Source: Arcobacter sp.
GTDB taxonomy: Bacteria > Campylobacterota > Campylobacteria > Campylobacterales > Arcobacteraceae
Length of the DNA: 7,476 nucleotides
Direction: 5' to 3'
Assembly: GCA_030635995.1 (NCBI GenBank)
Contig: DAOVXU010000077.1
Location: forward strand, 1-7,476
The position numbers were made by a program, and so were the translations under genes. Position 1 is the stretch's first letter, and every line of letters begins with the position of its first letter. Below are positions 6,399 to 7,476 of the stretch, piece after piece. The notes under the pieces were generated by a model. It worked only from the letters and a program-made list of their open reading frames with translations. It had not been told where the DNA came from and did no database searches.

Positions 6399-6983
6399 AT
6401 GTCATATGTACCAGTAGTAATTGAACAAACAGGAAGAGGTGAAAGAAGTTATGATATTTATTCAAGACTTCTTAAAGATAGAATTATTATGCTTAGTGGT
6501 GAAGTAAATGATGCTGTTGCATCTACTGTAGTTGCTCAGTTGTTATTTTTAGAAGCAGATGATCCAGAAAAAGATATTTATCTTTATATAAACTCTCCAG
6601 GTGGTGTTGTAACAGCTGGTATGAGTATGTTTGATACTATGAATTATATTAAACCTGATGTTTGTACTATCTGTATTGGTCAAGCTGCTTCTATGGGTGC
6701 ATTTTTACTTGGTGCAGGAGCTAAAGGAAAAAGATTTTCTCTTCCAAATTCTAGAATTATGATACATCAACCATCTGGCGGTGCTCAAGGGCAATCAACT
6801 GATATCCAAATTCAAGCCAAAGAGATTCAAAGACTTAAAGATAATCTAAATGAACTTCTTGCTAAACATACAGGTCAAGATGTTAAGAAAATAGAAGAGG
6901 ATACAGAAAGAGATAATTTTATGAGTGCTAATGAAGCTTGTGAGTATGGTCTTGTTGATAAAGTTATCGAACATCACGAATAG
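6399..6983 (+). CDS. clpP: ATP-dependent Clp protease proteolytic subunit ClpP
   Basis: ClpP is the serine protease that forms two stacked heptameric rings and degrades proteins unfolded by ClpX or ClpA-type ATPases in the cytoplasm. The 194-residue protein shows the catalytic triad S98 (GQAASMGAF), H123 (IMIHQPSGG) and D172 (ERDNFMSA). Also present are the N-terminal gating region YVPVVIEQTGRGERSYDIYSRLL, the oxyanion-hole segment NSPGGVVTAGM (65-75) and the handle region QGQSTDIQIQAKEI. The N-terminus starts almost directly with the mature sequence, so there is little or no propeptide compared with the E. coli precursor. AGGA at 6385-6388 within the end of tig is the ribosome site, 10 bases before the ATG. 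The gene sits 4 bases after tig and ends in a run of in-frame stops before def, consistent with one operon. Confidence 0.98.
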   Translation: MSYVPVVIEQTGRGERSYDIYSRLLKDRIIMLSGEVNDAVASTVVAQLLFLEADDPEKDIYLYINSPGGVVTAGMSMFDTMNYIKPDVCTICIGQAASMGAFLLGAGAKGKRFSLPNSRIMIHQPSGGAQGQSTDIQIQAKEIQRLKDNLNELLAKHTGQDVKKIEEDTERDNFMSANEACEYGLVDKVIEHHE

Positions 6984-6992
6984 TAGTAGTAA
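6981..6992 (+). other. Four consecutive in-frame stop codons between clpP and def
   Basis: The clpP frame ends TAG TAG TAG TAA and is followed at once by the def ATG in the same frame. The whole clpP-def gap consists of stop codons, which would block any readthrough fusion. No Shine-Dalgarno is visible before def, so ribosomes terminating here probably restart at the adjacent ATG. Confidence 0.9.
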
Positions 6993-7476
6993 ATGATTAG
7001 ACCAATATTAGTATATCCAGATCCAATATTAAGAAAAAAGTCTCAAGATGTAGAAGTTTTTGATGAAAAACTTCATACACTTTTAGATGATATGAATGAT
7101 ACTATGTTTGAATTTGGTGGTGTTGGTTTAGCTGCTGTCCAAATTGGTGTATTACTAAATGTACTGATTATTAATATCCCTATTGATGATCCAGATGATG
7201 AACAAAATACAGATGGGATTCAATTAGCTGAAAATCAAATAGAAGCTATAAATCCAAAGCTAATATACAAAGATGGTAAACAAACTTTCAATGAAGGGTG
7301 TTTAAGTGTCCCCGGTATTCATGAAGAGATCACAAGAGCAAATGATGTTACTATCAGCTATTGTGATAGATTTGGTGAAAAATATACAATTCAAGCAGAT
7401 GGATTTTTAGCTGTTGCTTGGCAACATGAAATGGAACATTTCAGCGGTCATGTATTTATAGAAAATTTATCTTTTA
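6993..7476 (+). CDS. def: Peptide deformylase, truncated by right window edge
   Basis: Peptide deformylase removes the formyl group from the N-terminal methionine of nascent proteins, using a metal ion (usually Fe2+). The first 161 codons are present with no stop before the edge. Motif 1 is GVGLAAVQIG (43-52), motif 2 EGCLSVPG (101-108) with metal ligand C103, and motif 3 QHEMEHFSG (144-152) with ligands H145 and H149 and catalytic E146. The third motif is usually HExDH; here it is HEMEH, a conservative change. The N-terminus IRPILVYPDPILRKKS is typical. An acidic insert-like loop (IDDPDDEQNTDG, about 64-75) follows strand 2. Only a short C-terminal helix should be missing, as the family is about 165-175 residues. 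It shares its frame with clpP and lies directly after the tandem stops, as third gene of the tig operon. Confidence 0.96.
   Translation, partial: MIRPILVYPDPILRKKSQDVEVFDEKLHTLLDDMNDTMFEFGGVGLAAVQIGVLLNVLIINIPIDDPDDEQNTDGIQLAENQIEAINPKLIYKDGKQTFNEGCLSVPGIHEEITRANDVTISYCDRFGEKYTIQADGFLAVAWQHEMEHFSGHVFIENLSF

Noticed and set aside
1..7476. CRISPR arrays, tRNA or rRNA genes, insertion sequences, phage genes
   Set aside because: No regularly spaced repeats, RNA-gene hallmarks, transposase or integrase motifs were seen on either strand.

Overview
The window is AT-rich bacterial chromosome. Its gene content and order (tig-clpP-def), A/T-ending codons and G-n-TA-n-AAT-type -10 element point to Campylobacterota (Epsilonproteobacteria), most likely an Arcobacter-like organism. 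The genus is inferred from general resemblance; no database search was possible.

Left block, plus strand (1-3691): the C-terminal part of a UvrD/Rep/PcrA-type superfamily 1 helicase runs in from the left edge. Its stop overlaps the start of a small two-helix membrane protein of unknown function. Three bases later comes an orphan membrane histidine kinase with a PilJ/NarX-like sensor region, a PAS domain and a complete HisKA/HATPase core. The tight packing suggests one transcript. An AT-rich hairpin plus T-tract that could end this transcript lies inside the 3' coding end of the convergent neighbour.

Middle block, minus strand (4982 down to 3692): three nearly abutting genes, in order of transcription a DUF2249-like protein with a CGSGC tail, a protein resembling FmdE with a GHSCP motif, and a cysteine-rich YgbA-family protein ('nitrous oxide-stimulated promoter' family). 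The YgbA family is linked to nitric oxide regulation in other bacteria, and DUF2249 proteins often sit near denitrification or NO-response genes. The block is therefore a candidate for a small nitrosative-stress or redox module. This is the least characterised part of the window.

Right block, plus strand (5093-7476): trigger factor (tig), ClpP protease subunit (clpP) and peptide deformylase (def, cut by the right edge) form the protein-biogenesis and quality-control operon known from other Campylobacterota. Trigger factor and deformylase act on nascent chains at the ribosome exit, and ClpP degrades damaged or misfolded proteins. clpP and def share a reading frame and are separated only by four consecutive in-frame stop codons.

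The middle and right blocks diverge from a ~110 bp intergenic region (4983-5092). It holds a minus-strand TATAAT, a plus-strand extended -10, and a perfect 8-bp inverted repeat that overlaps the plus-strand -10. No rRNA, tRNA, CRISPR array or mobile element was seen.
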